The position numbers and the translations under genes were made by a program. A stretch of 10,947 bases of DNA from Devosia sp. (GTDB taxonomy: Bacteria; Pseudomonadota; Alphaproteobacteria; Rhizobiales; Devosiaceae): assembly GCA_025352765.1 (NCBI GenBank), contig JANXSI010000442.1, forward strand, positions 1 through 10,947. The letters are read 5' to 3'. How positions within the stretch are numbered: position 1 is the stretch's first letter; every line of letters starts with the position of its first letter. The notes below the pieces were generated by a model. That model did not search any database. It worked only from the letters and a program-made list of their open reading frames with translations, and was not told the DNA's origin. This document shows positions 1 to 7,250 of this stretch, in pieces.

Positions 1-95
1 GCCGTCAGGACGATGAAGATGAAGGGCACGATGAAGACCACGATCGAGACGAGGATCGCGATGCCTCCGACGAGGTAGCGGCGCACGCCGTTCAT
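1..95 (-). CDS. Carbohydrate ABC transporter permease (MalG-like), N-terminal fragment
   Basis: Only the first 31 residues lie in the window; the gene continues past the left edge. It starts with ATG at 95-93, and its ATGA overlaps the TGA stop of the preceding permease by 4 bp, a typical arrangement for translationally coupled permease pairs. The visible peptide begins MNGVRRYLVGGIAILVSIVV and continues with further hydrophobic residues, giving a short basic N-terminus and a first membrane helix at about residues 7-30. The second inner-membrane permease (MalG/LacG type) normally follows the MalF-type gene in such operons and begins this way. No diagnostic EAA loop is inside the window, so the family call rests on position, overlap and the N-terminal helix. 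I see no strong independent Shine-Dalgarno site, which fits coupled translation. Confidence 0.8.
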   Translation of the reverse strand, partial: MNGVRRYLVGGIAILVSIVVFIVPFIFIVLT

Positions 96-1003
96 TCCTG
101 CACCACGCGGCGATTGAGAAAGCTCGAGAGCGGGATGATGATGAGGGCCACCAGCACCAGCAGCACGACGTTGCCGGCGGTCGAGAGGCCGTAAAAGCCG
201 GCCTGGTACTGCTTGTAGATGACCGAGGCGATGACGTCGGAGGTAAAGCCCGGGCCGCCGCGGGTCATAGCCCAGATGAGGTCGAAGGAGCGCAAGCCGC
301 CGATGAGGCTCAGAATGATCACGGTGGCGGTCGCTGGCTGCAGCAGCGGCAGAGTGATGTTCCAGAAGCGCTGCCAGGCGGTGGCGCCGTCGATCTTGCT
401 GGCCTCGGTATAGTCCGGCGGAATGGCCGCGATGCCCGCCATGTAGATGACGGTCGCGAGCCCGACGCCCTTCCAGACGTCGACCAGGCCCACCGAATAG
501 AGCGCCAGCCTGGGGTCGGTGAGCCAGCCCGGCCCCTTGATGCCGATGAGCGCGAGGCTCTCGTTGATGATGCCGTATTGCGGGTTGAGCAGCACGGTGA
601 AGGTGATGCCGACGCCGACCGTCGAGACCAGCGTGGGGAAGAACACCACGAGCCGCAGATAGCCGCGGCCGAACACATCCGAGGTCAGCAGCAGCGCCAG
701 CATCATGCCCAAGACGACCTTGAGGCTCGAGGTCATCGCCCCGTAGATCAGGGTGTTGATCAGCCCCTGATAGAGGAAGGGCTCGCGGAAGAACTGCACG
801 AAATTGGCCAGGCCGATGAACTCGGCCTTGAACAGCGTCCAGCGCGTCAGGCTGAAGAACAGCGAGGCGAGCGTCGGGACGAGGAACAGCACGCCGTAGA
901 TCAGCGCGGCGGGCAGGTAGAACCAGTTGGAGTAGGCCGAGGGGGCGCGGCGCGGGGCGCGCGGGCGGGTCGTCACGAGGCCATCGTGCGTTGCAACTGC
1001 CAT
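92..1003 (-). CDS. Carbohydrate ABC transporter permease (MalF/UgpA-like)
   Basis: This is an inner-membrane permease subunit of a binding-protein-dependent sugar importer of the CUT1 type. The 303-residue protein has a basic N-terminal tail (residues 1-22), a first helix at about 28-51, further hydrophobic segments near 82-107, 117-139, 168-194, 222-236 and 276-296, and a cytoplasmic EAA loop at about 200-223 (EASKIDGATAWQRFWNITLP), where the ATPase docks. The reading frame is open for another 80 codons upstream, but the ATG at 1003 was chosen because a GGAGGA site sits 8-10 bases before it and the upstream part is arginine-rich and unlike any permease. It follows the binding-protein gene after 64 bp and overlaps the second permease by 4 bp. 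The ATPase is not in the window and may lie further left or be a shared MsmK/UgpC-type protein. Substrate is inferred only from the operon. Confidence 0.93.
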   Translation of the reverse strand: MAVATHDGLVTTRPRAPRRAPSAYSNWFYLPAALIYGVLFLVPTLASLFFSLTRWTLFKAEFIGLANFVQFFREPFLYQGLINTLIYGAMTSSLKVVLGMMLALLLTSDVFGRGYLRLVVFFPTLVSTVGVGITFTVLLNPQYGIINESLALIGIKGPGWLTDPRLALYSVGLVDVWKGVGLATVIYMAGIAAIPPDYTEASKIDGATAWQRFWNITLPLLQPATATVIILSLIGGLRSFDLIWAMTRGGPGFTSDVIASVIYKQYQAGFYGLSTAGNVVLLVLVALIIIPLSSFLNRRVVQE

Positions 1004-1024
1004 GGCTTCGTCCTCCGCGTCGCT

Positions 1025-1047
1025 GCGCCCAGCATGCAGCCGGGCGC
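1025..1047 (-). promoter_or_regulatory. Intercistronic hairpin between binding protein and permease
   Basis: Read on the minus strand, GCGCCCGGC and GCTGGGCGC pair as a 9-bp stem (one G-U wobble) around the 5-base loop TGCAT. It lies in the 64-bp gap, 20 bases after the binding-protein stop and just before the permease Shine-Dalgarno site. No T-run follows, so it is unlikely to be a full Rho-independent terminator. Hairpins in this position are known in other ABC sugar operons to protect the upstream binding-protein mRNA or to reduce read-through, making binding protein more abundant than permease. That role here is inference. Confidence 0.55.
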
Positions 1048-1067
1048 GGCGGTGATCAACAGATCCG

Positions 1068-2366
1068 TCAGTTCCAGCCGGGCAGGCCCAACTGCAACGC
1101 CTGCTTCTTGACGTCCTCGTCATAGAGCGCCGCGGCGTCCTTGGCTTCGCGAATGCCCGAGCCCACTTCAACGGTGATCTGCTCGAGCGAGGGGCCCTTG
1201 ACCGGCGACAGATATTCGAGCGCCGGGGAAGAATTGCCACCATCCTGGAAGTAGGGCAGCAGGTCTTTCACCGCCTGCGGAACGTCGGCAGGCAGCGTGC
1301 AGCCCTTGATCAGATACGGGCCCGTGTCGCCCTTGGCGGCGCTGCGGATGTCGCAGCCCTTGGTCGAGGCGATGAAGGCGACGAACTTCTTGGCTTCATC
1401 GGGGTGCTTGGTGGCCTTGGAGATGTAGACCGCAGCGGGCTCCCAGACGGTGAGGCCGTTCTTGGCGGCGTCGTCGCCCGGGATGGCGAAGAAGCCCACG
1501 TCGTTGACGGTGTCGGGGAAGTTGGTGGCGATCGCGCCGATGGCGAAGGTCAGCATCGGGTAGTGGGCGCCTTCACCGGTCGCCAACTGGCGAAGCCCGT
1601 CGTCGAACTTGGCCGAGGCAAAGTCGGCGTTGAGATAGCCGGCCTTGAACACTTCCTCGCCGTGCTCAAACCCTTTCTGGGCGGCAGGCGTGTCGGCATA
1701 GTGCGCCTTGTTGGCGGTATAGTCGGCGGCAAAGGTCGGGACCGCTGCCTGGACGTTGTAGAAATCGCCGAGCACGAAGAGCTGGCTGGTCCAGGTATCG
1801 CCGAAGGTCTGGATGACCGCCGTCTTGCCGGCGGCCTTGATCTTTTCGCTGTTGGCGATGAACTCGGCCCAGGTCTTGGGCACGCTCAGGCCGAGATCGG
1901 CGTAGATCTTGCGGTTGTAGAGGATGCCGCCGCCCATGGCGGCTTCCTCGGGCACGCCATAGACCTTGCCGTCCTCGGTCACGACCGGCTTGAACGAGTC
2001 GATGACGTTGGCCTGGAACGGCTCGTTGGTGAGGTCCAGGAGGTTCTGCGTCGGGTTGAGGGCGTGGAAGAGCGAACCGGCATTGTAACGGAACACGTCG
2101 GCCATATCGCCGGTGGCGAGCTTGGTCTTGACGAGGTTGTCGCCCTCGCCGCCGGCCGGGTGGGTCTCGATGTCGACGGTGATATCGGGGTTTTCAGCCT
2201 CGAACGCCGCCTTGAGGCCCTCGGCGGTGGCGACCGTGGTCGAGTTGTCGTCGACATAATAGGTCAGCGTGACCTTGTCGGCGAAACTCGGCGTGCTGAT
2301 CGCCGTGCCCAGCGTCAGTGCCGTTGCGGCGACAAGCGCCAGGCGACTGGTTGATCCAAACTTCAT
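1068..2366 (-). CDS. Sugar ABC transporter periplasmic substrate-binding protein
   Basis: This 432-residue protein is an extracellular solute-binding protein of family 1 (MalE-like, SBP_bac_1). It should bind the sugar in the periplasm and deliver it to the two permeases encoded downstream. Residues 1-29 are a Sec signal peptide: Lys2/Arg8, a hydrophobic core, and cleavage expected after SFA before Asp30. There is no lipobox cysteine, so the mature protein should be soluble, as in Gram-negative bacteria. Typical family features include the DMADVFRYNAG stretch (87-97), the VYGVPEEAAMGGGILYNRK region (135-153) at the hinge, and TWAEF at 165-169. Only two cysteines (C338, C356) are present in the mature protein and could form a disulfide. 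The ATG at 2366 has a good GGGAGGA site 6 bases upstream. The gene follows the rhamnosidase by 60 bp, which suggests a rhamnose-containing ligand, but ligand specificity cannot be read from sequence alone. Confidence 0.93.
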   Translation of the reverse strand: MKFGSTSRLALVAATALTLGTAISTPSFADKVTLTYYVDDNSTTVATAEGLKAAFEAENPDITVDIETHPAGGEGDNLVKTKLATGDMADVFRYNAGSLFHALNPTQNLLDLTNEPFQANVIDSFKPVVTEDGKVYGVPEEAAMGGGILYNRKIYADLGLSVPKTWAEFIANSEKIKAAGKTAVIQTFGDTWTSQLFVLGDFYNVQAAVPTFAADYTANKAHYADTPAAQKGFEHGEEVFKAGYLNADFASAKFDDGLRQLATGEGAHYPMLTFAIGAIATNFPDTVNDVGFFAIPGDDAAKNGLTVWEPAAVYISKATKHPDEAKKFVAFIASTKGCDIRSAAKGDTGPYLIKGCTLPADVPQAVKDLLPYFQDGGNSSPALEYLSPVKGPSLEQITVEVGSGIREAKDAAALYDEDVKKQALQLGLPGWN

Positions 2367-2382
2367 TCTAGTCCTCCCAAAG

Positions 2383-2397
2383 GGCCGGTTGCCGGCC
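2383..2397 (-). promoter_or_regulatory. Small hairpin upstream of the binding-protein ribosome site
   Basis: GGCCGG and CCGGCC form a perfect 6-bp all-GC stem around a 3-base loop. It lies in the 60-bp gap between the rhamnosidase stop and the binding-protein start, ending 4-5 bases before the Shine-Dalgarno GGGAGGA. There is no T-run, so termination is unlikely. It may mark an mRNA processing or stability point that lets the binding-protein message outlast the rhamnosidase part. The structure is visible; the role is a guess. Confidence 0.4.
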
Positions 2398-2426
2398 GAG
2401 TTGACGTTTGTCGTCCCGCAGGTTCC

Positions 2427-4793
2427 TCAACCCGCGGTCCGGCTGATCCGGAACGTCACCTGGTGACGGCCGGGCGCGAGCTGGAGGCGCGCTTTCTCTG
2501 TGCCGGCGGAGGCCAGCGGGGTTCCGTCGACGGCGATGCCGGTGTAGGCGGGCGACAGCAGCAGCGTGCCGGTGGCGCCCTCGGGCACCAGCAGGTCGTA
2601 TGCGACCCGGTCCCCCTCGACGACCCAGCCGGCCTCGACGCGGCCGGCCGGCGAATCGTGCGCGGCGGCAACCGGCGACAGCGCCGGGACGATCGTCGGC
2701 TCGAAGATGACATGGGCGAAAGCGGGCTTCTCGGGGTCGGGACGGAAGCCTGCGACGCCCTCGAGCAGCCACTGGCAGACGGCGCCATAGGCGTAGTGGT
2801 TGTAGGAGTTCATCTGCGGGTCGAACGCCTTGCCGTCCTCGCCGATGGCGTCCCAGCGTTCCCAGATGGTGGTGGCGCCGGTCTTGACCTGGTACAGCCA
2901 GCCTGGGATTTTTTCCTGCAGGAACATCGCGGCGGCGACGTCGACGGCGCCGATCTTGACCAGCGCCGGCAGCAGTGCGGGCGTGCCGATGAAGCCGGTG
3001 CCGATGCGGTTCTCGGAGGCGGCGATGCGAGCCTTGAAGTAAGTTGCCGCGCCCGGCAGCAGATCCGCCGGGATCAGGTCGTGCAGGATCGCCAGCGCGT
3101 AGGACGTCTGGTCGTCGTAGACCAGCCTTCCCGACGGGGTGACGAATTCGCGGGCGAACGCCGCCTTCACCGCTGCGGCGCGCTCATCCATGCGGGCGGC
3201 GAGCGCGGTGTTGCCGACGAGGTGGGCGGCGCGTGCCGTCAGCGTCGTCGAGATGTAGAGGTAGATGGTCGCCGAGGCATCGTCGCCGATGGTGCGGGCG
3301 GGCTTTTGCAGCGGCCACTTGCCGTCCACCGGCTGCAGCCAGTCACCGAAGGTGAAGCCGCGGCCGCCCCACGGAATGGCCGGGTGGACGATCGGGCCAT
3401 CGCTGATCGACCAGACGAAGTCGTTCCACCGGGCCATGGCCGGCAGCGCTTCCTCGACGATGTCGCGGTCGCCATAGTGGTCATAGAGCGCCATGGGGAT
3501 GACGCAGATGGCGTCGCCCCAGCCGGTCGAGCCGAAAAAGCCCGGCACAATATCCTCGTGATTGCGCGTCGGATCGGGGACCACATGCGGGATCTCGCCG
3601 CCCGGACGCTGGTCGACGATCATGTCGCGGACGTATTTAACCAGGATGTCGTGGCTCTCGTGCAGATAACAAGCGGTGCCCGCGAACACCTGCGCGTCGC
3701 CGGTCCAGCCGAGGCGCTCGTCGCGCTGCGGGCAGTCTGTGGGGACATCGATGAAGTTGGAGCGCTGCGACCACAGAGTGTTCTCGACCAGCCGATTGAC
3801 CAGCTTGTTGCCTGAGGTGAAGGTCGCCGTCTGGGTAATGGCCGAGCTGATCGGGACCATCTCGATTTTGGTGATCTTCGCCTTCCCGGCAATGGCGACG
3901 CGCGCGAAGCGGAAGCCGAAGAAGCTGAAGGTCGGGCGATAGCTCTCGGGCGCGACGCCCTTGAGCGTGTACTCCACCCGCGCTTCGGCAGACCGCATGC
4001 TGGCGCGGTCGAACTGGCCTTCGTGGTCGAGCACTTCGGCGTGCTCGATGAGGACGCTCGCCCCGGCTTCACCCTCGACCGTGAAGGCGACGTAGCCGCC
4101 GGCGTTCTGGCCGAAATCATAAACGGTGCGGCCCTCGGCATCGACGAACGAGGTAACCACTGGCAGCGCCGGCAGTTCGCGGACGCCGTTGACCTCGTGC
4201 GGCAGGAGTGTGGCCTTGTTGAAGCTCGTCAACACCGTGGCGCCGCCGGTGACGGCGCCGTTCTCGGTCCGCGCGTCGTAGGCCTCGCCGAAATAGATGC
4301 CCGATTTGGTGATCGGAGCGATGCCGCTCTGCCAGCTGCCATCGGTGGCGAGCAGCACCTCGCCGGCGCCGTCGCGCAGTTCGGCGATGGCGCCGATCTC
4401 TGTGCCATAGGTGTTCTTGATTTCTTCGCGCGGCCACATCAGGCGCGAGCGGAACCAGCCGTCACCGAGCCAGATGTCGATCGTGTTCTGCCCGGCGCGC
4501 AGCAGCGGCGCCACGTCGTAGGTTTGGTAGCTCAGGCGGTCCCAGTAGCTGGTCCAGCCCGGGGTCAGCAGGTCGTTGCCGACGCGCTGGCCGTTGATGA
4601 AGGCGCGATAAAGCCCAAGCGCGCTGATCCGCAGGATGGCCTCGCCGGGCACAGCCGCGAGCGAAAAACTCTTGCGGAGAAACGGTGACGGCGAGCCCAG
4701 ACCACCATCGGTCGTGGGGCCGATCATGTCGGCCGCAAAGGGGCGCACCTGCGCTCCCGGCGCCTGGGCGCGGGGCGAAGCGATGTTGGGCAT
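2427..4793 (-). CDS. Alpha-L-rhamnosidase, glycoside hydrolase family GH78
   Basis: This 788-residue enzyme should hydrolyse terminal alpha-L-rhamnose from oligosaccharides or plant glycosides with inversion. The domain order fits bacterial GH78: an N-terminal beta domain (about 40-200), a concanavalin-like domain (about 215-320), the (alpha/alpha)6 catalytic barrel (about 325-690) and a C-terminal beta domain (about 690-775). The catalytic-acid motif DCPQRDERLGWTGD is at 353-366 with Glu359. The base motif TTIWERWD has Glu645, and NHYAYGAV has His666. The D353-E359 and E645-H666 spacings (6 and 21) match what I recall for Streptomyces avermitilis Rha78A (D630/E636, E895/H916). No signal peptide is seen, so it should act in the cytoplasm on imported substrate. 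The ATG at 4793 was chosen over an extension to 4889 because GGAGGAAAG directly precedes it and the extension would cross the control region. It is the first gene of the transporter operon and divergent from the LacI regulator. Confidence 0.95.
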   Translation of the reverse strand: MPNIASPRAQAPGAQVRPFAADMIGPTTDGGLGSPSPFLRKSFSLAAVPGEAILRISALGLYRAFINGQRVGNDLLTPGWTSYWDRLSYQTYDVAPLLRAGQNTIDIWLGDGWFRSRLMWPREEIKNTYGTEIGAIAELRDGAGEVLLATDGSWQSGIAPITKSGIYFGEAYDARTENGAVTGGATVLTSFNKATLLPHEVNGVRELPALPVVTSFVDAEGRTVYDFGQNAGGYVAFTVEGEAGASVLIEHAEVLDHEGQFDRASMRSAEARVEYTLKGVAPESYRPTFSFFGFRFARVAIAGKAKITKIEMVPISSAITQTATFTSGNKLVNRLVENTLWSQRSNFIDVPTDCPQRDERLGWTGDAQVFAGTACYLHESHDILVKYVRDMIVDQRPGGEIPHVVPDPTRNHEDIVPGFFGSTGWGDAICVIPMALYDHYGDRDIVEEALPAMARWNDFVWSISDGPIVHPAIPWGGRGFTFGDWLQPVDGKWPLQKPARTIGDDASATIYLYISTTLTARAAHLVGNTALAARMDERAAAVKAAFAREFVTPSGRLVYDDQTSYALAILHDLIPADLLPGAATYFKARIAASENRIGTGFIGTPALLPALVKIGAVDVAAAMFLQEKIPGWLYQVKTGATTIWERWDAIGEDGKAFDPQMNSYNHYAYGAVCQWLLEGVAGFRPDPEKPAFAHVIFEPTIVPALSPVAAAHDSPAGRVEAGWVVEGDRVAYDLLVPEGATGTLLLSPAYTGIAVDGTPLASAGTEKARLQLAPGRHQVTFRISRTAG

Positions 4794-4823
4794 CTTTCCT
4801 CCAGGGACCTTGGCGGCCACTTG

Positions 4824-4851
4824 TGTGTATCGTTCTATGTGTATCGTTCTA
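4824..4851. repeat. Exact tandem 14-bp duplication in divergent promoter region
   Basis: The unit TGTGTATCGTTCTA occurs twice back to back, at 4824-4837 and 4838-4851, with no mismatch; the match does not extend on either side. It is the most AT-rich part of the 147-bp region between the rhamnosidase and lacI-type genes, 31-58 bases upstream of the rhamnosidase start. An exact adjacent 14-bp repeat is very unlikely by chance in so short a region. It may be a duplicated operator or a replication slippage product. Confidence 0.9.
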
Positions 4852-4853
4852 CA
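4838..4853. promoter_or_regulatory. Candidate LacI-family operator
   Basis: TGTGTATCGTTCTACA is an imperfect palindrome of the form TGTnnAnCGnTnnACA: 5 of 8 base pairs are symmetric about a central CG, which LacI/GalR proteins usually require. The second copy of the 14-bp repeat supplies most of it. The first copy (4824-4839) ends ATG instead of ACA and is less symmetric. The site lies 45 bases upstream of the rhamnosidase ATG and 87 upstream of the regulator ATG, so a bound repressor could control both directions. The symmetry alone is modest evidence; position and duplication strengthen it. Confidence 0.45.
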
Positions 4854-4940
4854 GAATCGGGAGGCCGTCAATCCCCCGCCGCGGCGCACGCGTCGACGGG
4901 CGCTCCCAAGCCTGCTAGAGCCGTTGTCGGAGGAGGCGAC

Positions 4941-5972
4941 ATGGCGCCACGACCAAAAAGTGATCGGGTGACGATCAAGACGGTGGCGGAAGACGCCGGC
5001 GTCTCCGTCGCCGCCGTCTCGAAGGTCCTGCGCGACGCCTATGGGGTCAGCGAGTCATTGAGGGCCCGGGTCCGGGCGTCGATGGAAAAGCTCGGCTACC
5101 GCCCGCACACGGCAGCCCGCGGCATGCGCGGCCAGACCTACACGCTGGGGTTCCTTATCCCCGACATGCACAACCCGTTCTTCAGCGACATCTTTTCGGG
5201 CGTCAACGTCGCGCTCGAGCGAACCCAGTACCAGACGCTCCTCGGGGTCAGCCAGTCGGCGACCTCGATGGAGGTGGCACTGATCGAGGCGATGATCGAC
5301 CGGCAGATGGATGGGCTGATCGTGATCGGTCCACGCATGCTGAGCCGCGACGTCATGGAGGTCGCGGCCCGCATTCCGACCGTGACGATCGGGCACCACC
5401 CCACGCCGGGTGCCAATTTCGACTCGGTCAACAACGACGACCACCTTGGGGCCAAACTAGTGGTGCAGCACCTGGTCGCTACCGGCCACAAGCACGTCGT
5501 CTATCTCAGCCAGGAAGTCGCCGACCGCGAGCACACGATGGTGACCACGCAGCGCGAGATCGGCTACCGCGAGGCGATGCAGGAGGCCGGACTGGGCAAG
5601 TTCATCCAGGTCGCCTATGCGCCGCAGACCTCGCGCGAGACCCAGAGCGTCGTCCGCCACCTGCTGCAGTCGCGCAACCGGCCGGACGCGATCTTCTGCT
5701 GGACCGATTTCATCGGCCTCGAGGTGCTGAGCGTTGCCAAGGAACTCGGCCTCAACGTGCCCAACGACCTGGCGGTGGTCGGCTACGACAACACCTCCTA
5801 TTGCGACCTCGCACAAAACGCGATGACCTCGATCGACCAGTCCGGGCAGGTGCTCGGGCTGCAGGCGGCGCGCCTCCTGATCGAGCGGATCAAGGGCCGC
5901 ACCGAGGCTGAGAACTACACGGTGACACCGCGCCTCGTGGTGCGCGGAAGTTCGGTGCCAAACACCGGCTGA
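4941..5972 (+). CDS. LacI/GalR-family transcriptional regulator
   Basis: This 343-residue regulator should bind operator DNA as a dimer and release or bind it on sensing a sugar ligand. The N-terminal helix-turn-helix is at about 11-31 (TVAEDAGVSVAAVSKVL), with Val23-Ala24 in the recognition-helix positions that set operator choice. The hinge helix follows at about 55-64 (PHTAARGMRG). Met62 stands where many relatives have the leucine that inserts into the central CG step. Residues 67-340 form the periplasmic-binding-protein-like sensor, starting TLGFLIPDMHNPFFSDI and ending with the usual VPNDLAVVGYDN motif. The frame is open back to a TTG at 4821, but the ATG at 4941 is preceded by GGAGGAGG at 4929-4936 and gives a standard family start. 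It is divergent from the rhamnosidase operon, its likely target. The inducer is probably rhamnose or a rhamnoside, by context only. Confidence 0.94.
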   Translation: MAPRPKSDRVTIKTVAEDAGVSVAAVSKVLRDAYGVSESLRARVRASMEKLGYRPHTAARGMRGQTYTLGFLIPDMHNPFFSDIFSGVNVALERTQYQTLLGVSQSATSMEVALIEAMIDRQMDGLIVIGPRMLSRDVMEVAARIPTVTIGHHPTPGANFDSVNNDDHLGAKLVVQHLVATGHKHVVYLSQEVADREHTMVTTQREIGYREAMQEAGLGKFIQVAYAPQTSRETQSVVRHLLQSRNRPDAIFCWTDFIGLEVLSVAKELGLNVPNDLAVVGYDNTSYCDLAQNAMTSIDQSGQVLGLQAARLLIERIKGRTEAENYTVTPRLVVRGSSVPNTG

Positions 5973-5983
5973 GGCGCTAGCCG
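5966..5983. terminator. Weak hairpin spanning both convergent stop codons
   Basis: CGGCT (5966-5970) pairs with AGCCG (5979-5983) around an 8-base loop. The element contains the TGA of the regulator (5970-5972) and the TAG of the oxidoreductase (5977-5979). The two genes converge with only 4 bases between stops, so any shared terminator must overlap coding sequence. The stem is short and no T-run follows on either strand, so a function as bidirectional terminator is weakly supported. Confidence 0.22.
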
Positions 5984-7212
5984 AACCGCGTCACGGAATA
6001 GGGCGTGGGGTCGATGAACGGGGTCGCGCCGGTCATCATGTCGGCCAGCAGCCGTCCCGTCGCCGGCCCCAGCGTCAGGCCGTGATGGGCGTGGCCGATG
6101 GCGAGCCACAGGCCCTCGCGGCCTTCCGGCCCGATGATCGGTTTCATGTCCGGCGTACAGGGGCGTGCGCCCATCCAGGGTGCCGGATCGATCCGCTCTC
6201 CGATCGGGTAGTCGGCCCTCGCGAGCGGCTCGGTGGCCTCGACCTGCACCGGGTTGGGCGCGGCATCGAGCAGGGCGAATTCCGCGCCGGTGGTGAGGCG
6301 GATGCCGCGCGCCATCGGCGCCAGCATGAAGCCGAGTTCGTCGTAGATCGGCATCGAAATGCCGACGTCGCCGCGCACCCGGTAATGCATGTGGTAGCCG
6401 CGCTTGACCCCAAGAGGAAGCTGCCGACCCAGACGACGCAGCAGCCCGTCCGACCATGGCCCGAGTGCCACGACGGTATCGGTCGCCTCGATCGCGCCGG
6501 TGGTGGTGTCGATCTCCCAGCGGCCGGCCGCGCGCCGCAGGGTCGTGGCATCGCCGGTGCGGAACTGACCGCCGAGTTTTTCGAACAGCCGCAAATAGGC
6601 CTGGGTCAGCGCCAGCGGATCGCGCACGCTCCAGGGCTGCGTCCAGTGGACGCCGCCCGCGAGGTTCGCCGTCACCGCCGGCTCCCTGGTGCGCAGGGCG
6701 GTCGAGTCGAGGGCCTCGAAGTCGACGCCGAAGCGGCGGTGCGACTCGGCCTCGGCGACGGCGGCGCGATAGCTCGCTTCGCTGCGATAGACCTGCATCC
6801 AGCCGGCCTTGCCGATCAGCGACGTGGCGCCCGCCTCTTCGATCAGCGGGGCGTGTTCGCTCACCGCATGGGCGATGAATTTCGAATAGTCCTCGACGAT
6901 GGCGCGGTACGACGCCCGACGCGAATGCCACCAGTACTGGCTGAGGAAATTGGCGATGCGGGGCAGCGCCCCCCACTCAAAGCGCATTTTGGTGCTCTGA
7001 TTGCGGGCGTAGTCGAGAAGCGTCGTCAATTCCTGCGGGAACAGGTGCGGCGCGACGCCCTCGCGCTGGATCAGTCCGGCATTGCCGAACGAGGTCGCCT
7101 CGCCCGCCCCCTGCCGGTCGAGCAGCACCACGGAACGGCCGCGCTTTTGCAGATGGATCGCCACGCTGACGCCGACAATGCCGGCCCCAAGCACCACTAC
7201 ATCGGTCTTCAT
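5977..7212 (-). CDS. FAD-dependent oxidoreductase, D-amino-acid dehydrogenase (DadA)-like
   Basis: This 411-residue flavoprotein belongs to the DAO/DadA family, which oxidises D-amino acids (or related amines) to imino acids and passes electrons to the respiratory chain or oxygen. The FAD Rossmann motif VVVLGAGIVGVSVA is at 5-18, ending in the ribose-binding acidic residue Asp32. Further family marks are SFGNAGLI (41-48), WSVRDPLAL (194-202), RGYHMHY (271-277), GARPCTPDMKPIIGP (348-362) and the C-terminal flavin-contact motif GHAHHGLTLGP (373-383). Length is normal for the family. The ATG at 7212 is the first usable start, because an in-frame stop lies upstream at 7254-7252; its Shine-Dalgarno site is poor, with GGAG 15 bases away. 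No racemase, transporter or other catabolic partner is next to it, so the exact substrate is unknown. Hydroxyproline or sarcosine-type substrates are alternatives. It converges on the regulator and diverges from kdp. Confidence 0.88.
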   Translation of the reverse strand: MKTDVVVLGAGIVGVSVAIHLQKRGRSVVLLDRQGAGEATSFGNAGLIQREGVAPHLFPQELTTLLDYARNQSTKMRFEWGALPRIANFLSQYWWHSRRASYRAIVEDYSKFIAHAVSEHAPLIEEAGATSLIGKAGWMQVYRSEASYRAAVAEAESHRRFGVDFEALDSTALRTREPAVTANLAGGVHWTQPWSVRDPLALTQAYLRLFEKLGGQFRTGDATTLRRAAGRWEIDTTTGAIEATDTVVALGPWSDGLLRRLGRQLPLGVKRGYHMHYRVRGDVGISMPIYDELGFMLAPMARGIRLTTGAEFALLDAAPNPVQVEATEPLARADYPIGERIDPAPWMGARPCTPDMKPIIGPEGREGLWLAIGHAHHGLTLGPATGRLLADMMTGATPFIDPTPYSVTRFG

Positions 7213-7250
7213 CTGCTGAACGCTTCGCTCCGGTCTGCCGCAAGGGTCCG

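Noticed and set aside
1004..1243. 80-residue N-terminal extension of the first permease
   Set aside because: It overlaps the end of the binding-protein gene in another frame and is arginine-rich; the ATG at 1003 has its own ribosome site.
1404..2354. 316-residue plus-strand open frame opposite the binding-protein gene
   Set aside because: The minus-strand gene has a signal peptide, a ribosome site and full family features; the plus frame is a compositional shadow.
2463..3815. 450-residue plus-strand open frame opposite the rhamnosidase
   Set aside because: It overlaps the GH78 gene, whose catalytic motifs and domains are intact; the plus-strand frame shows biased composition and no motif.
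4843..4871. TTGACG (4871-4866, minus strand) as -35 box of the rhamnosidase promoter
   Set aside because: The hexamer is good, but no acceptable -10 hexamer lies 16-18 bases downstream; AACGAT and ACGATA are poor matches, so I did not call a promoter.
4794..4889. N-terminal extension of the rhamnosidase to 4889
   Set aside because: It would add 32 residues without family resemblance and run through the tandem repeat and operator region, whereas a good ribosome site directly precedes the ATG at 4793.
4821..4940. N-terminal extension of the LacI-type regulator from a TTG at 4821
   Set aside because: The added 40 residues precede a complete helix-turn-helix start and include the operator-like repeat. 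The ATG at 4941 has a GGAGGAGG site.
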